A DNA stretch of 64,000 nucleotides, from contig JARHVA010001922.1 of the NCBI GenBank assembly GCA_037957365.1, positions 1,871,001 to 1,935,000 of the forward strand, in the 5' to 3' direction. The notes beneath the pieces were generated by a model, which was not told the DNA's origin, ran no database searches, and was given only the letters and a program-made list of their open reading frames with translations. This stretch comes from Torreya grandis. Its lineage: Eukaryota > Streptophyta > Pinopsida > Cupressales > Taxaceae. Each line of letters opens with the position of its first letter. Positions within the stretch are counted from its first letter, which is position 1. The translations under genes were made by a program, and so were the position numbers. Positions 1 to 10,013 of this stretch are shown here, piece after piece.

Positions 1-417
1 CTTATTAGCTAACATCGGCTCTTGGGAAGAGTATGGAGTGATGTAGATGGGCCGTCCAACTTGAACATTGTTACATCAGACTTTAGCAATTCATATGGTA
101 TGTAATAAACCTCACTCTTAATGCATAGAAGTTCTGTAATAGCTGTGTAACCAGCAAGATTGAATATTTCCATTTCAAGATGTTCTTCAATGTTACAATA
201 ATGCAAACTATGGATACATTGTTTCTATATTCATATAAGTTGTGAATGTGTTCATACATGATTTGTGTTATCAAAGCTGCAAATAAACATTATAAACAGC
301 CATACTGAAAATATCATTGATCCTAACAAGAATGCAAAGTGTTTGACGAAATCTCTACACTTTAAAAATCGGAATTTTTGTGACATTTTTGGATAGAATC
401 TTGGTGGGGTTCTTACA
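1..417 (+). repeat. 5' LTR of element A (3' part only)
   Basis: Bases 12-417 match 8268-8673 almost colinearly, ending in GGTTCTTACA in both copies. Only the downstream part of the LTR is in the window. The LTR ends in CA at 416-417 and is followed after one base by the primer binding site. Confidence 0.93.
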
Positions 418-418
418 G

Positions 419-431
419 TGGTATCAGTGCT
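419..431 (+). other. Primer binding site of element A
   Basis: TGGTATCAGTGCT starts two bases after the LTR end. It resembles the plant initiator tRNA-Met complement (TGGTATCAGAGC) with one mismatch. The same site follows the other LTRs at 30564, 41022, 47254 and 54486. Confidence 0.85.
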
Positions 432-457
432 GGTGATCTTGCCATCCTGTGTGAAAA

Positions 458-1854
458 TTGGTTCATATGCAGTCCGGAGAAGGTAATATCAGATTTTATT
501 TGGGAAGAAGACACGGTGATCCACTAGAAGTCCCTGAGGAGCTTGATCCTTTTGCTGGAGTTGAGCGGGTAGAAGTGAACATGGCTGATAGAGATCATGA
601 GGATCCTAGCACTAGGGATATTCTCAATGATATCGCTAGAGGGCAGCGAGAGATGGTACAACTTTTGACCCAATTGATGCAATAGAATGTGGTAAATAAC
701 AATGCCAATCAGAATAATAACAAGTATAATAATGATAATGGTGGAAACAATGGGAACAAAGATGAAACGAGTAAATTGGGCAACAATGTACATGCTCATA
801 ATCACACTAGAACCACTCAAGCTTCCATAGTTAGGCCTCTTATGCCTAATTTCTTAGATCAACAGGGTGGTGGACAGCAAGCTGCAAGAGAGAGTTTTGC
901 AGATTATATGAGCGAGTGGCATTCTTTGGGCGATGAGTTTTAAGACACCATGTCATTACAAGATTTTTGTCAATAGAAATACAAGAACACACCTAGAGGA
1001 GACAGAAGGCACAACCAAGAGTTACAATGGAAGTTGGGTAAGGTGTCTCTTTCACCTTTTGATGGTTTGGGTAAATGCACTGCACGTGCATGGATACATA
1101 AGTTAGACAACTATCCCAGTTTGTACCCCATGCTTGAGAGGGAGGCCATCCAGCTTGTTGCTTTGCACTTGAAGGGTGATGCACATGATTGGTGGTACCA
1201 TGGGATGGTTACGCAGAGTCATAACCTTGTCACTTCATATGCTGATTTTACTCAGAGGTTGATAGACCGATTTGACAAAACAAATCCTGAACAGCGTTTC
1301 ATAGAGTTGACCCAACTCAAATAGAAGAATTCAATAGATGTTTAAATATCTGATTTTCAAATGCTTGCCGTTATGGTTCCTAATGTTTCAGAGGACAGAT
1401 TGTCTCATTTTTCATTGAGGGATTAGAGGAGCCACTCTGAAGTTGGGTGAAAGCATTACACCCACCTACTTTGCAAGATGCCATAAAAAGAGCTAGGAAC
1501 ATGGAGTTTTCAGCACCTCCCAAAAACAAATTTCAGAGCAAATCATTTTCCTCTAAGAAAGATAATAAGAAAAACTTTCAGAAAGATTGGCCTAAGAGGA
1601 CAAATTTGGATAAAAAGGCAAAAAAAAGAACTTAGGAGGAAGAAGCTTTGATTTTCATGCAGAGAACCTTGGAAGTCGGGGCACAGATGCCTTGGAAAAG
1701 GCAAGGTTCATTATATTGAGGTCACTTCTAATTGTGAGGAGGAGGTGAAGGCAGATTCTATCTTAGATAGAGATCAGGGGAAGGCTAATGCAGAGCATGA
1801 GGAGAGGACTACAAGAGACCCTGTTGGAGGTACTATTGCTTCTCTTTTAGGTAC
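458..1854 (+). pseudogene. gag of element A (broken)
   Basis: Gag is the structural capsid protein of the retrotransposon particle. Pieces in order are an N-terminal segment from the ATG at 458 (acidic, ending near 685), an Asn-rich linker (689-943), the retrotransposon gag core at 1034-1324 (motifs ARAWIHKLD, LHLKGDAHDWWYHGM, LIDRFDK), a basic linker from 1447, and a knuckle-like segment near 1650-1700 (CREPWKSGHRCLGKGKV) in which the first Cys pair is damaged. In-frame stops at about 683, 941 and 1322 plus frameshifts break it. The end, encoding GTIASLLGT, is cut at 1854 by the inserted solo LTR and the frame resumes at 4295. The W-rich core matches gag in the elements at 46309, 52738 and 39632. 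Confidence 0.88.
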
Positions 1855-4289
1855 TGTTGACAATTTTGACCCCATAGGTCAAATTGTCACCCCTACTATT
1901 CGAAACTTCGCATATCATTCCAGTTTGTCTTGTGAGTCAGTTATTGGTCTTAAAAAGTCCTTGAAAAATCCATGGTTAACAGGCCTTTTTGAAGCTTTTA
2001 CTTTGGTTTTCAGAGGATTTTCTCATTGAGTCCTTAGAGGGTCATTTTCGGGAATTTCAAAGGGTTCTTTCCTTTCGGGAAGGTCCTTAAAAAAATCCAA
2101 CGGTTCATTTCAAAAAATCTGAAGGATTCCTTCCTTTCGAGAAAGTGGCCGAAGAAAAAACTCCAAGGAATTATTTCGGGAGAAGGGACTTTTTGAAAAT
2201 TCTAAAGGGACTTTTCCAAAATTCCGAAGGGTTGTTTACAAAAAGTTCGAAGGGTACTTTACTTTCAGAAAATATATTTTCAAGGTTTCCGAAAGACCAT
2301 TTCAAGAAAGCCGAAGGGTCCATTGCAAAAACTCCGAAGGGCATTTCTCAAATACTAAGGGGTCATTTTCAAGAAAGCCGAAGGGTACTTTCCTTTTGGA
2401 AAGGGCATTTCAAGCGGAAAAAAGGGCACTTTTCAAAAATCCGAAGCTCCATTTTCGAAGAAAGGTCCGAAGGAATTGTTCAAGTCCAAAAGGTCTGAAC
2501 GAATTCTTTCGGGAGAATTGTCCATTGTAAAAGCCCGAAGGCATAATTTATTTCGGAGTTTTTGTCCGAAGGAATTGTTCAAGGCAAAAGGTCAAATAAA
2601 TTCTTTCGAGAGAAGTCCAGATGAATTCTTTCAAGGCGAAAATGCCGAAGCAATAAGCCGCAGACAAATTGTCCGAAAGAAAAGGAATGAATTCTTTCAA
2701 GAGAATTGTCCACAGAAATAAGTTCCGAATGAAAAGCCCAAAGAAAAGTCAAAGAAATTCTATCGGGCAAAAAGTCCGAATAAATTCTTCCGAAGAAATA
2801 AGCCAGAGAAAATGTTGGGAGAATTGTCTGTGAAAAAAAAGCCAAAACAAAAGCTCGAAAGAATTATTGCACGAAAAAAAAAGTCCGAAGGGAATGGCCC
2901 GAAAGGTTAATTCTTTCAGGAGAATTGTCCGTGGAAATAAGTTCGAATAAGCGGCCGAAAACAAAACTCCGAAGGAATTAATGACCGGCCCGCAAACGTC
3001 AAGTTTGAACCCCTGCAAGTAGACGTTGCCTTTGGTCAAGTTTTCAAAAGGTTCATCAAGATTGTCGCGAGCTTGACACTTGTCAAGATCTAGCAAGGAG
3101 ATCAACGAACGAGAAAAGGCCAGGTTTTCAAAAGGACCCTGGTGGGATTTCGACAACGAATCAACAGAAAATGACAAGGATTTCTCCTTTCAACTCCAAT
3201 GACGTGGTCTATAACTCACATACAGAACATGCAAAGTAACCCAAGCTCGATTAGATGCGTCCAGGTGGAGCACGAACACGCAGGAATAGAAGATCTATAG
3301 TCCAAGACTGCAGTAAAGAGCACACCAAGTTTTAAATGCAAGGATCGAATCATTCACACTTGGTAGGGATATGCAGCTACCTTCGACATGGCTCTATCAG
3401 TTCTTAAAGAAGGGACTTGAATGCATGAGGGGCTCAAGGAGATTTACAGTGATTTTGGATGGCTGATCTCATGATCAAAGTAGTTGCATGCTTTCAATGT
3501 TGAGGAGCTCGAGAACAAATAGGGATCCGCAGTTATTGGTAACTTCTCCTCTCAGTTCCCCACTCTAACACGCAAGTCCCTCTTCTCTCTTGTACTTTCT
3601 TCTATATATACAAGTTTTCGGGCCATTGTAAAGATCGATTTTTTCATGTTCGGAGAACATTTGTATTTTGTCTCTTTTGATGAATAAGATAGAGTTCATA
3701 TTTCCTCAAAAGCTTGTGTTTTAGTGTATTTTCATGATCTGTTGGGAGATGAAAGTGATAGCTAAGGCTTCCTCTCATCTTATCTTTCCATTATACCTAT
3801 TTGTAGGTGTTAAGCTCATCCTTGCAGGTCGCATAGTGTGCTCTATCATCTTGTCTGTATGGCAAGTTAAAGCTCTCTCTATTGTCTTTGACAGACCTAT
3901 TGAACAATTGCTTTAGACCGTGCACAACCCTAAGCCCCTATGCAAAATACTGATGCTCAGAGGCTGCAGTTTGAGTAGTGTAATCAGATTCACGTCCTTG
4001 TTCATCTTCTCAGCGCATGTCAAGCAGATGATCATATTTTCAGTGTATCACCATCATAGATAGGATTTCCCTTCAAGTTTCTTTCTTACCTTTTCCCTCT
4101 TCCCTTTTCCTCAGCAACTTGTGGCATAGACTAGGGATCCTAAGCGATACACCAAAGGGAGCTAGCCCTTAGAATCTAGAGATTCAATCCGTTGATTAGT
4201 TCACCCATAGCCTAGGATTGTTTCCATGTTTCAACAAACTGTGAAGCCTTGAAACTACCTTCACAAGGGTGCGAGTCTGATTGACAATA
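1855..4289 (+). repeat. Solo LTR (family S), 2435 bp, nested in element A
   Basis: The insert is flanked by a perfect 5-bp target duplication GGTAC (1850-1854 and 4290-4294). Removing the insert and one GGTAC puts the two flanks back in one reading frame, which fixes the boundaries. It starts TGTTGACAAT and ends ATTGACAATA; the related copy at 47497-50076 ends AACA, so TG...CA is the likely ancestral form. Both share the 5' terminal hairpin, a degenerate array rich in CGAAGGG (here about 2040-2960), and a conserved 3' end (AACTACCTTCACAAGGGT). A TATA-like TATATATA lies near 3603. No PBS, PPT or coding domain is present. Open frames across 2145-2721 overlap on both strands and look like repeat artefacts. 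Confidence 0.85.
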
Positions 4290-4294
4290 GGTAC

Positions 4295-4640
4295 CCCTAG
4301 ATATCACCCTTTCAAGGTGAGAGGAGTCTTACAGGGACAGCGTGTGACAGTTTTGATTGATAGTGGGGCAACCCACAATTTCATAGATGAAGCCCTGGTG
4401 ATGAAAAGAGCTCTTCAAATAGAGGATTTTCCTAGATTTAATGTTATGGTTGTTGATGGACTCACTGAGTTGCAAGAAGATTTTGTAGTTGAGCATTACC
4501 TTGGGTGACCATCAGGGCACTGACAATTTTTATGTTGTCGAAATATGGGAGGCTGACATGGTTCTTGGCATTCAGTGGTTGCACTCCCTTGAAAAATATT
4601 CACAGAACTTTCAGACTATGGAGCTCAAATTCAAATATGA
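4295..4640 (+). pseudogene. Aspartic protease of element A (frameshifted)
   Basis: The protease processes the Gag-Pol polyprotein. The catalytic motif LIDSGATHNFID lies at about 4345-4390, preceded by HPFKVRGVLQG. The frame shifts near 4505, where the first frame ends (VVEHYLG, stop) and the second continues as GDHQGTDNFYVVEIW, with the flap-side motif MVLGIQWLHSLEKYSQN at about 4560-4610. The active-site Asp is intact, but the shift would prevent a full protease. Its first codons lie immediately after the solo LTR and its 3' target duplication. The adjoining RT shares the second frame. Confidence 0.9.
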
Positions 4641-4789
4641 GAGCAAAAAGGTTGTTCTTCAAGCAGCGTCGAATGGAGCACCTAGAGTGGTTACTGCAAA
4701 GAGGATGGGGGCACTATTCCAACATGCAAAGCTTGCTTGGGCAGCCCAATGTTTGATTTCTTCTAAAACCCCTTCTGATGGAGATGGTC

Positions 4790-5570
4790 AATATCATGTG
4801 GATATCCAATCCGTATGGGATAAGCATAGTGTGGTTTTCAATGACATTCCTCCCAATAGACCACCTGACAAGGGTTTTGAGCATGTGATAGAGTTAGAGG
4901 AGGGCTCTAAGCCTGTTATCACAACTCCTTATCGGCACCTAAAGAGATTCAAAGAGAAAATTGAGAAAACAATTAATGAGTTGTTGGATATGGGTCACAT
5001 CAGTTCTACCTCGAGTCCTTTTGCTTTTTCAGTTGTTCTAGTGAAGAAGGATGGGACCATGCGGATGTGCATTGACTATCATGCACTCAACAAGAAGACT
5101 ATAAAGAATAGGTACCCAATCCCTGGGATCAATGAGTTGCATTGTGTTGTGTATTTTTCGAAGATTGATCTTTGTTTTAGGTTCCATCACATTAGAGTCC
5201 GTGAGCAAGACATACACGAGATGGCCTTCAAATGTCATTATGGCCATTATGAGTTTATGGTCATGCCTTTCAGTTTGACCAAGTTCCCACTACCTTTCTG
5301 TCTTGCATGAACCATATTTTCAACAAGCAGCTAAGAATGTTTTTACTACCATTCTTTGATGATATACTGATATACAGCAGGACATAGGAGGACCACCTCA
5401 GGGACCTTGATGAGGTGTTGGGTAATATGGAGGCACAATCTTTATTCACAAAAGCTTCCAAGTGTGAGTTTGGCATGACAGAGACTCTTTACTTGGGGCA
5501 TGTGATCAGTGCTGATGGAGTGAAGGTCCATCTAGGGAAAATTCAAGCCATCCTAGACTAGCCATCGCCG
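4790..5570 (+). pseudogene. Reverse transcriptase of element A (frameshifted)
   Basis: RT copies the element RNA into cDNA. The N-terminal part reads PPDKGFEHVIELEEGSKPV, LLDMGHISSTSSPFAFSVVL, RMCIDYHALNKKTIKNRYPI and YFSKIDLCFRFHHIRV, with the first catalytic Asp in SKIDL, then HYEFMVMPFSLT. The frame is lost near 5280. In another frame the catalytic pair appears as PFFDDILIYS at about 5350-5380 (an FFDD variant of YxDD), followed by CEFG, YLGHVISADGVKV and KIQAILD. The frame changes and an internal stop near 5390 make it non-functional. It continues without a gap into the connection and RNase H domain. Confidence 0.92.
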
Positions 5571-5585
5571 AAGACATTATCAAAT

Positions 5586-6120
5586 TTGAGGAGATTCTTC
5601 AGCCTTTGCAATTACTACAGGAGGTTTGTTAAGGGGTTTTCTCAGTTGGGTGCACCTCTTACAGAACTCACTAAGAAAGAAGCTTTCAAATGGACAGATG
5701 AGGCTCAGAGCACATTCAACAAGCTCAAGGAGGTAATGAGCACTTCTATTTTAGCATTACCTTATTTCTCTCAGTGCTTTGTTTTGGAGTGTGATGCTTC
5801 AAGTGAGGGTATAGGCATTGTGCTTATGCAAAATAGGCACCCCATTGCTTACGAGAGCAGGAAGCTCCATGATGTAGAAAGATTGTACTCCACCTATGAT
5901 AAGGAGATGCTTGCCATCATGCATGCCTTGGCAAAGTACAAGTAATATTTGGTAGGTGAAAAAATTGTTAGAACAGATCATAACAGCTTGAAATATTTCT
6001 TGGGGTACACAGATCTAAATGAGAGGCAACAGAAGAGGGTAAGCAAAATTCAGGGTTATGATTTTGACATTAACCATGTAAAGGAGAAGGGGAATGTTGT
6101 AGCAGAGGCCCTTTCTAGGA
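5586..6120 (+). pseudogene. RNase H of element A
   Basis: The domain removes the RNA strand of the RNA-DNA hybrid. The RT-RNH connection reads LCNYYRRFVKGFSQLGAPLT. RNase H follows with ECDASSEGIGIVLMQ (first Asp), LYSTYDKEMLAIMHAL (Glu), a stop at 5943 after KYK, then VRTDHNSLKYFL (Asp) and NVVAEALSRKPN. The last motif normally reads VADALSR, so the fourth acidic position carries Glu for Asp. The fused order with RT is standard for Ty3/gypsy. Confidence 0.9.
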
Positions 6121-6139
6121 AACCCAATTTGTGCTCCAT

Positions 6140-7180
6140 GACAGAAATTTCTGCTGATTGGAAGGCTCACCTATTGGTTGAGTATTCTAAAAATAATTTT
6201 GCATGCGAGCTTATGGATGGTAGGATTCAGGATGACAGGTACAAAGTGGTAGATGATGTCATCTACTACAAGGACAGGATTTTTTTGGTACCTGAATCGA
6301 AATTGAAGGAGAAATTTTTCAGGGCCATTCATGACACACCTCTTGCAAGACATCTAGGTTATTTCAAAACCTACAAGCAAACCAAAGAGAGATTCTCATG
6401 GAAGGGTCTCAAGATGATGTCTTGTGACATGTCAGCGAGTGTATGACTTTTCAACAGAACAAATCAGAGCATACTTTCCCAATAAAATTGTTGCAGCCAT
6501 TGCCTATTCCTGAGCAGAAGTGGGAGAGTATATCCAGGGATTATATTACAGGTCTTCCTAGAGTGCAAGGCAAAGATTGCATCTTTGTGGTAGTTAACAG
6601 GTTGACCAAATATGTGCATTTCTTTGCAATATCTTCTAAGTACAAGGCACCTTAGGTTGCGGAGTTGTTCTTTAGAGAGGTGTTCAGACTACATGGAATG
6701 CCAAAGAATATTGTCAGTGATTGGGATAGCAGGTTTCTCAGTGTATTTTTGCAGGAACTATTCAGATTCGCTGGCACGAAGTTAACCTCGAGCACTAGTT
6801 ACCACCCCCAGATGGATGGTCAAACAGAGATTGTGAACAAATGGGTAGAAGATTATCTGCGCAATTATGTTACGGGGCAGCAGAAGGCTTGGATCAGGTG
6901 GTTATATTTGGGCGAGCATTGTTACGATACCACCTATCACATGTGGATTGGCATGACTCCTTTTCGAGCATTGTATGGGTATGATGTTATGTCTTTTGTA
7001 GACTTAGCATTTGATGATAGCAGGGCTCCTAAGGTGAAGGATTGGATTCAGGGGAGTCAAGACATCCTTAAGTCACTTAAGGATAATCTTCATCGTGCCC
7101 AAAATCAGCAAAAGATTTATGCAGATAGGCACAGGGTTGTGTGGAGTTTTGAAGTTGGAGACTTAGTTTTCTTGCACCTA
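6140..7180 (+). pseudogene. Integrase of element A (frameshifted)
   Basis: Integrase joins the cDNA to the genome. The N-terminal zinc-binding part has AIHDTPLARHLGYFKTYKQT (His pair), with the Cys pair partly lost at a frameshift near 6428-6445 (ECMTFQQNK in the next frame). The catalytic core shows the first Asp in SRDYITGLP (about 6537), the second in IVSDWDSRFLS (about 6720, with Trp where Arg is usual) and the Glu in GQTEIVNKWVEDYL (about 6830). A stop lies at 6653. The core is followed by the FRALYGYD and YADRHRVVWSFEVGDLVFLHL motifs typical of the gypsy integrase C-terminal part. Confidence 0.92.
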
Positions 7181-7593
7181 TAGCCATATAGACAGTCTAC
7201 ATTGAAGAAGAGTGGTGCAAAAAAGTTTAAGCCTCACTTCTATGGCCCTTAAAGGATTGTGCGGAGACTTGGTGAGGTGGCATACGATTTGGAGTTGCTT
7301 GAGAGTAGAATAATTCATAATGTATTTCATGTTTCTTGCCTCAAAAAGACACTTGGGCAACATATATCTACATCTCATGAGCTTCCATTGTTGGATGAAG
7401 AGAGACGATTAGTCTTGGTTCCTGATGCTATCCTGGATGTTAGATAGAGGACGTTAAGGAGTAGAGTGCTCAAGGAGTACTTGATCAAATGGAAGGACTT
7501 GCCCTTAGAGGATGCTACTTGGGAGGGAGAACAGATTCTTTAGCATCCAGATTTGCAATTGCTTGTGGGCAAGCAATTTTGGGAAGAGAGGAC
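7181..7593 (+). pseudogene. Integrase C-terminus and chromodomain of element A
   Basis: After a stop at 7181 the frame continues with YGP, RIVRRLGEVAYDLELLE, IIHNVFHVSCLKKTLG and then ILDVR, stop, RTLRSRVLKEYLIKWKDLP followed by LEDATWEGEQIL. The segment YLIKWKDLP plus ATWE is the chromodomain signature, a module that in chromoviruses binds modified histones and steers integration. Stops at about 7181, 7252, 7444 and 7542 interrupt it. The final residues LLVGKQFWEERT overlap the hairpin and PPT. The pol-less elements retain a very similar terminal motif, LLEDKQFW. Confidence 0.88.
7557..7593 (+). promoter_or_regulatory. Hairpin and polypurine tract before the 3' LTR of element A
   Basis: AATTGCTTG and CAAGCAATT form a perfect 9-bp stem with a TGGG loop (7557-7578). 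GGGAAGAGAGGA follows directly (7581-7592) as the likely polypurine primer for plus-strand synthesis. Equivalent hairpins precede the PPT at 32493, 43505 (minus strand) and 63849. Confidence 0.75.
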
Positions 7594-8673
7594 TGTAATG
7601 TCCCCTTTTTCCAAATGAAACAATTGCGGAAGACCGTTAACCTATTTAATTCTCGTAGGCTTAGTCGGGTGATATAAGAGAATAGTTCCTAAGGATTATT
7701 TATATTTAATTAATTAAAAGGCCTAACCTTGGGATTTTAATTGACTTTATTTTATGTCAATGGAAAATTATAAAGTGGGTCACTTTATGTGAGTGGGAAA
7801 ATGAAATAAATTAAAAGAAATAAACTCTCTCAAGAAGGATATAAAAGTGATGGGAGCCAAAAACAATTCATTCTTGACTTGTTATTTTCTCTTGGAGCCT
7901 TTGAGAGCTGGAGCTTTGGTTCAGCAAACCCTAGGACAAAAACCCTTGGCTAATTTGGTTGTGTGGATGAAAACCTATTCAACCCTTTTGGTGGATTCAC
8001 TCAAGACCCACAATTGCGCTTATTGGTTTCAAATTTCGGGAGTTCTTGTGACGAAAGGAGATATTATTTGCAGGATTCATATATCTGTGTGTACAGGAAG
8101 ATATCTATGACAAATTTATGGGATTTGCATAAAAATATAAATTTGTGAGTTTTGTTGAATATTTATTGGAGTCTTGTGTGGGGCTATGAAAGGTCAAAGC
8201 AGCCTACATGAAGGTTGTAAGAATTGAGGCGCTGCATATATGAAATCGCACCTCCCTTATGACGTGACATCGGCTCTTGGGAAGAGTATGGAGTGATGCA
8301 GATGGGCCACCCAGCTGGAACATTGTTACATCAGACTTTAGCAATTCATATGGTATGTAATAAACCTCACTGTTAATGCATAGAAGTTCTGTAATAACTG
8401 TGTAACCAGCAAGATTGAATATTTCCATGTCAAGATGTTCTTCAATATTACAATAATGCAAACTATGGATACATTGTTTCTATATTCCTATAAGTTGTGG
8501 ATGTGTTCATACATGATTTATGTTATCAAAGCTGCCAATAAACCTTATAAACAGCCATACTGAAAATATCATTGATCCTAACAAGAATGCAAAGTGTTTG
8601 ACGAAATCTCTGCACTATAAAAAATCGGAATTTTTGTGAAATTTTTTGATAGAATCTTGGTGGGGTTCTTACA
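7594..8673 (+). repeat. 3' LTR of element A, 1080 bp
   Basis: It starts TGTAATGTCCCC after the PPT and ends GGTTCTTACA, matching the partial 5' LTR over its last 400 bp. A TATA box (TATAAAA, 7840-7846) marks the likely U3-R promoter. The flank to the right begins GTCAT; the left copy of any target duplication is outside the window. Confidence 0.92.
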
Positions 8674-9378
8674 GTCATCAATAGAAGAAAATATTTTTAA
8701 ATGATATGAAACCCTATTTTATTATCAATATCCAATAGCATAACACTTACAAGAACAGCGTTGGATAGTATCGCTTACGGCAGGTTTTGACGACTGATTT
8801 TCGTATTACATCAGCTGTAGATTAAGGTACGACTAGCTGCGATTCGTAATAGCCGCTGTATAAACTGAGACGGTAGTAGTTGCAGGGCTACGTTGGGGTT
8901 TGAGGAAGCTTCCAATGGTATGGCGAGCACAAATTTCAGCCACCAATATAACTACCTCTACCTTGAGGGGTACGATAGATAATGAACCTCAATGCAATCA
9001 CAATTTGCAGCGCAGTAGTGGATGGTAAATAGTATCAAAACCTCAAACAATTCTAGGAATTGATAGTAACCCCCAGCCAAACTAAAAACTGGAATTTGAT
9101 CCTGATCTGTCAGCACAAATATGATTCTTGAATCGAATCCACTCAATGAGTTATAGGATATTCATCTTCCAAACCTGTATATCAAAGGGTTTTCGTTCTC
9201 GAATGAAAATATTGAACACAATGGCTCAAGCTTTGGATTAGGGTTTGATTGTCAAAGTTGAATAATGAATAATGACTCTTTTGAGCCCAACTCCTCCTTT
9301 TATAACTTTCTCTTTTCCAATTTACCCTAAAAGTATTTAAAAATACTTTTAATAAAACATTATTTTTCATCCACTTAA
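8674..9378. other. Unassigned sequence with a minus-strand TATA box
   Basis: No coding domain is visible. Read on the minus strand, a TATAAAA box (9298-9304) is followed by an AT-rich leader and CTAATCCAAAGC, which looks like an LTR promoter in inverse orientation. I could not find LTR ends or a second copy. Confidence 0.35.
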
Positions 9379-9607
9379 TAATAATTACTTTTTGACCCTC
9401 TTGATAATATTACTTTTTGAAAATATTACTTTTTTGTCCCACATGATAATAATAATGTCTCATTTTCCATGTTATGAAATAAAGTAACTTAGGATGCTTT
9501 AAAATATTATTATTAATTATTTTCATAATTAAATATTTTGAAAAAGGGACATGACATCATATCGTCCACCATGGTTTTATTCTACTTGAAGTCTGCCCAT
9601 CTAGATG
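9379..9607. repeat. Direct repeat, copy 1 (229 bp)
   Basis: It begins TAATAATTAC and ends CTAGATG. It matches 9781-10013 with few differences and small indels, in the same orientation. It is AT-rich and contains TTTTTGTCCCACAT and a GGGACATGACATCAT segment. No coding content is seen. Confidence 0.85.
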
Positions 9608-9633
9608 TAGTGTGAATAGAAAGGATGAAGCTA

Positions 9634-9780
9634 TGAAATGTCCCTTTTAGCGCCAAAATTAGATCAAAGGGGTTTCCCAACAAACCTTAACACCACATGT
9701 GCAAATTCTGATTTAAATATATCAAACCCTAACCAAACAAATATGAATTTCGGATTATTAATACTCCAAACCCTTCACTT
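9634..9780 (-). repeat. LTR-end fragment, minus orientation
   Basis: TGAAATGTCCC... GGGGTTTCCCAACAAACC resembles the inverted LTR ends at 38929 and 42429 (TGTAATGTC..., GGGGTTTTCCAACAAACCC). It lies between the two direct-repeat copies. Only about 150 bp are recognisable. Confidence 0.5.
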
Positions 9781-10013
9781 TAATAATTACTTTTTGACCC
9801 TCTTAATAATATTACTTTTTGAAAATATTACTTTTTTGTCCCACATAATAATAATAATAAACGTCCCATTTTCCATGTTATGAAATAAAGTAACTTAGGA
9901 CAACTTAAAATATTGTTATTAATTATTTCCATAAATAAATATTTTGAAAAGGGGACATGACATCATATCATCCACCATGGTTTTATTCTACTTGAAGTCT
10001 ACCCATCTAGATG
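9781..10013. repeat. Direct repeat, copy 2 (233 bp)
   Basis: This is the second copy of 9379-9607, again ending CTAGATG. The two copies flank an inverted LTR-end fragment, so they may be remnants of one element duplicated by recombination. Confidence 0.85.

Larger units (their letters stand above)
1..8673 (+). mobile_element. Element A: Ty3/gypsy chromovirus-type LTR retrotransposon, degenerate, 5' end outside window
   Basis: Order read on the plus strand is partial 5' LTR (1-417), PBS (419-431), gag, PR, RT, RNase H, INT, chromodomain, hairpin plus PPT, and 3' LTR (7594-8673). The PR-RT-RNH-INT order defines Ty3/gypsy, and the C-terminal chromodomain places it among chromoviruses; the lineage within them is not resolved. 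The visible 5' LTR and the matching end of the 3' LTR differ at about 20 of roughly 400 positions by eye (about 5%). Stops and frameshifts occur in every domain, so the copy is dead. A foreign solo LTR at 1855-4289 splits gag from PR. Roughly 660 bp of the 5' LTR lie before the window, so its own target duplication cannot be tested. Confidence 0.93.

Noticed and set aside
2145..3177. Open frames on both strands, possible genes
   Set aside because: They fall in the degenerate array of the first solo LTR, have no domains, and overlap each other on opposite strands.
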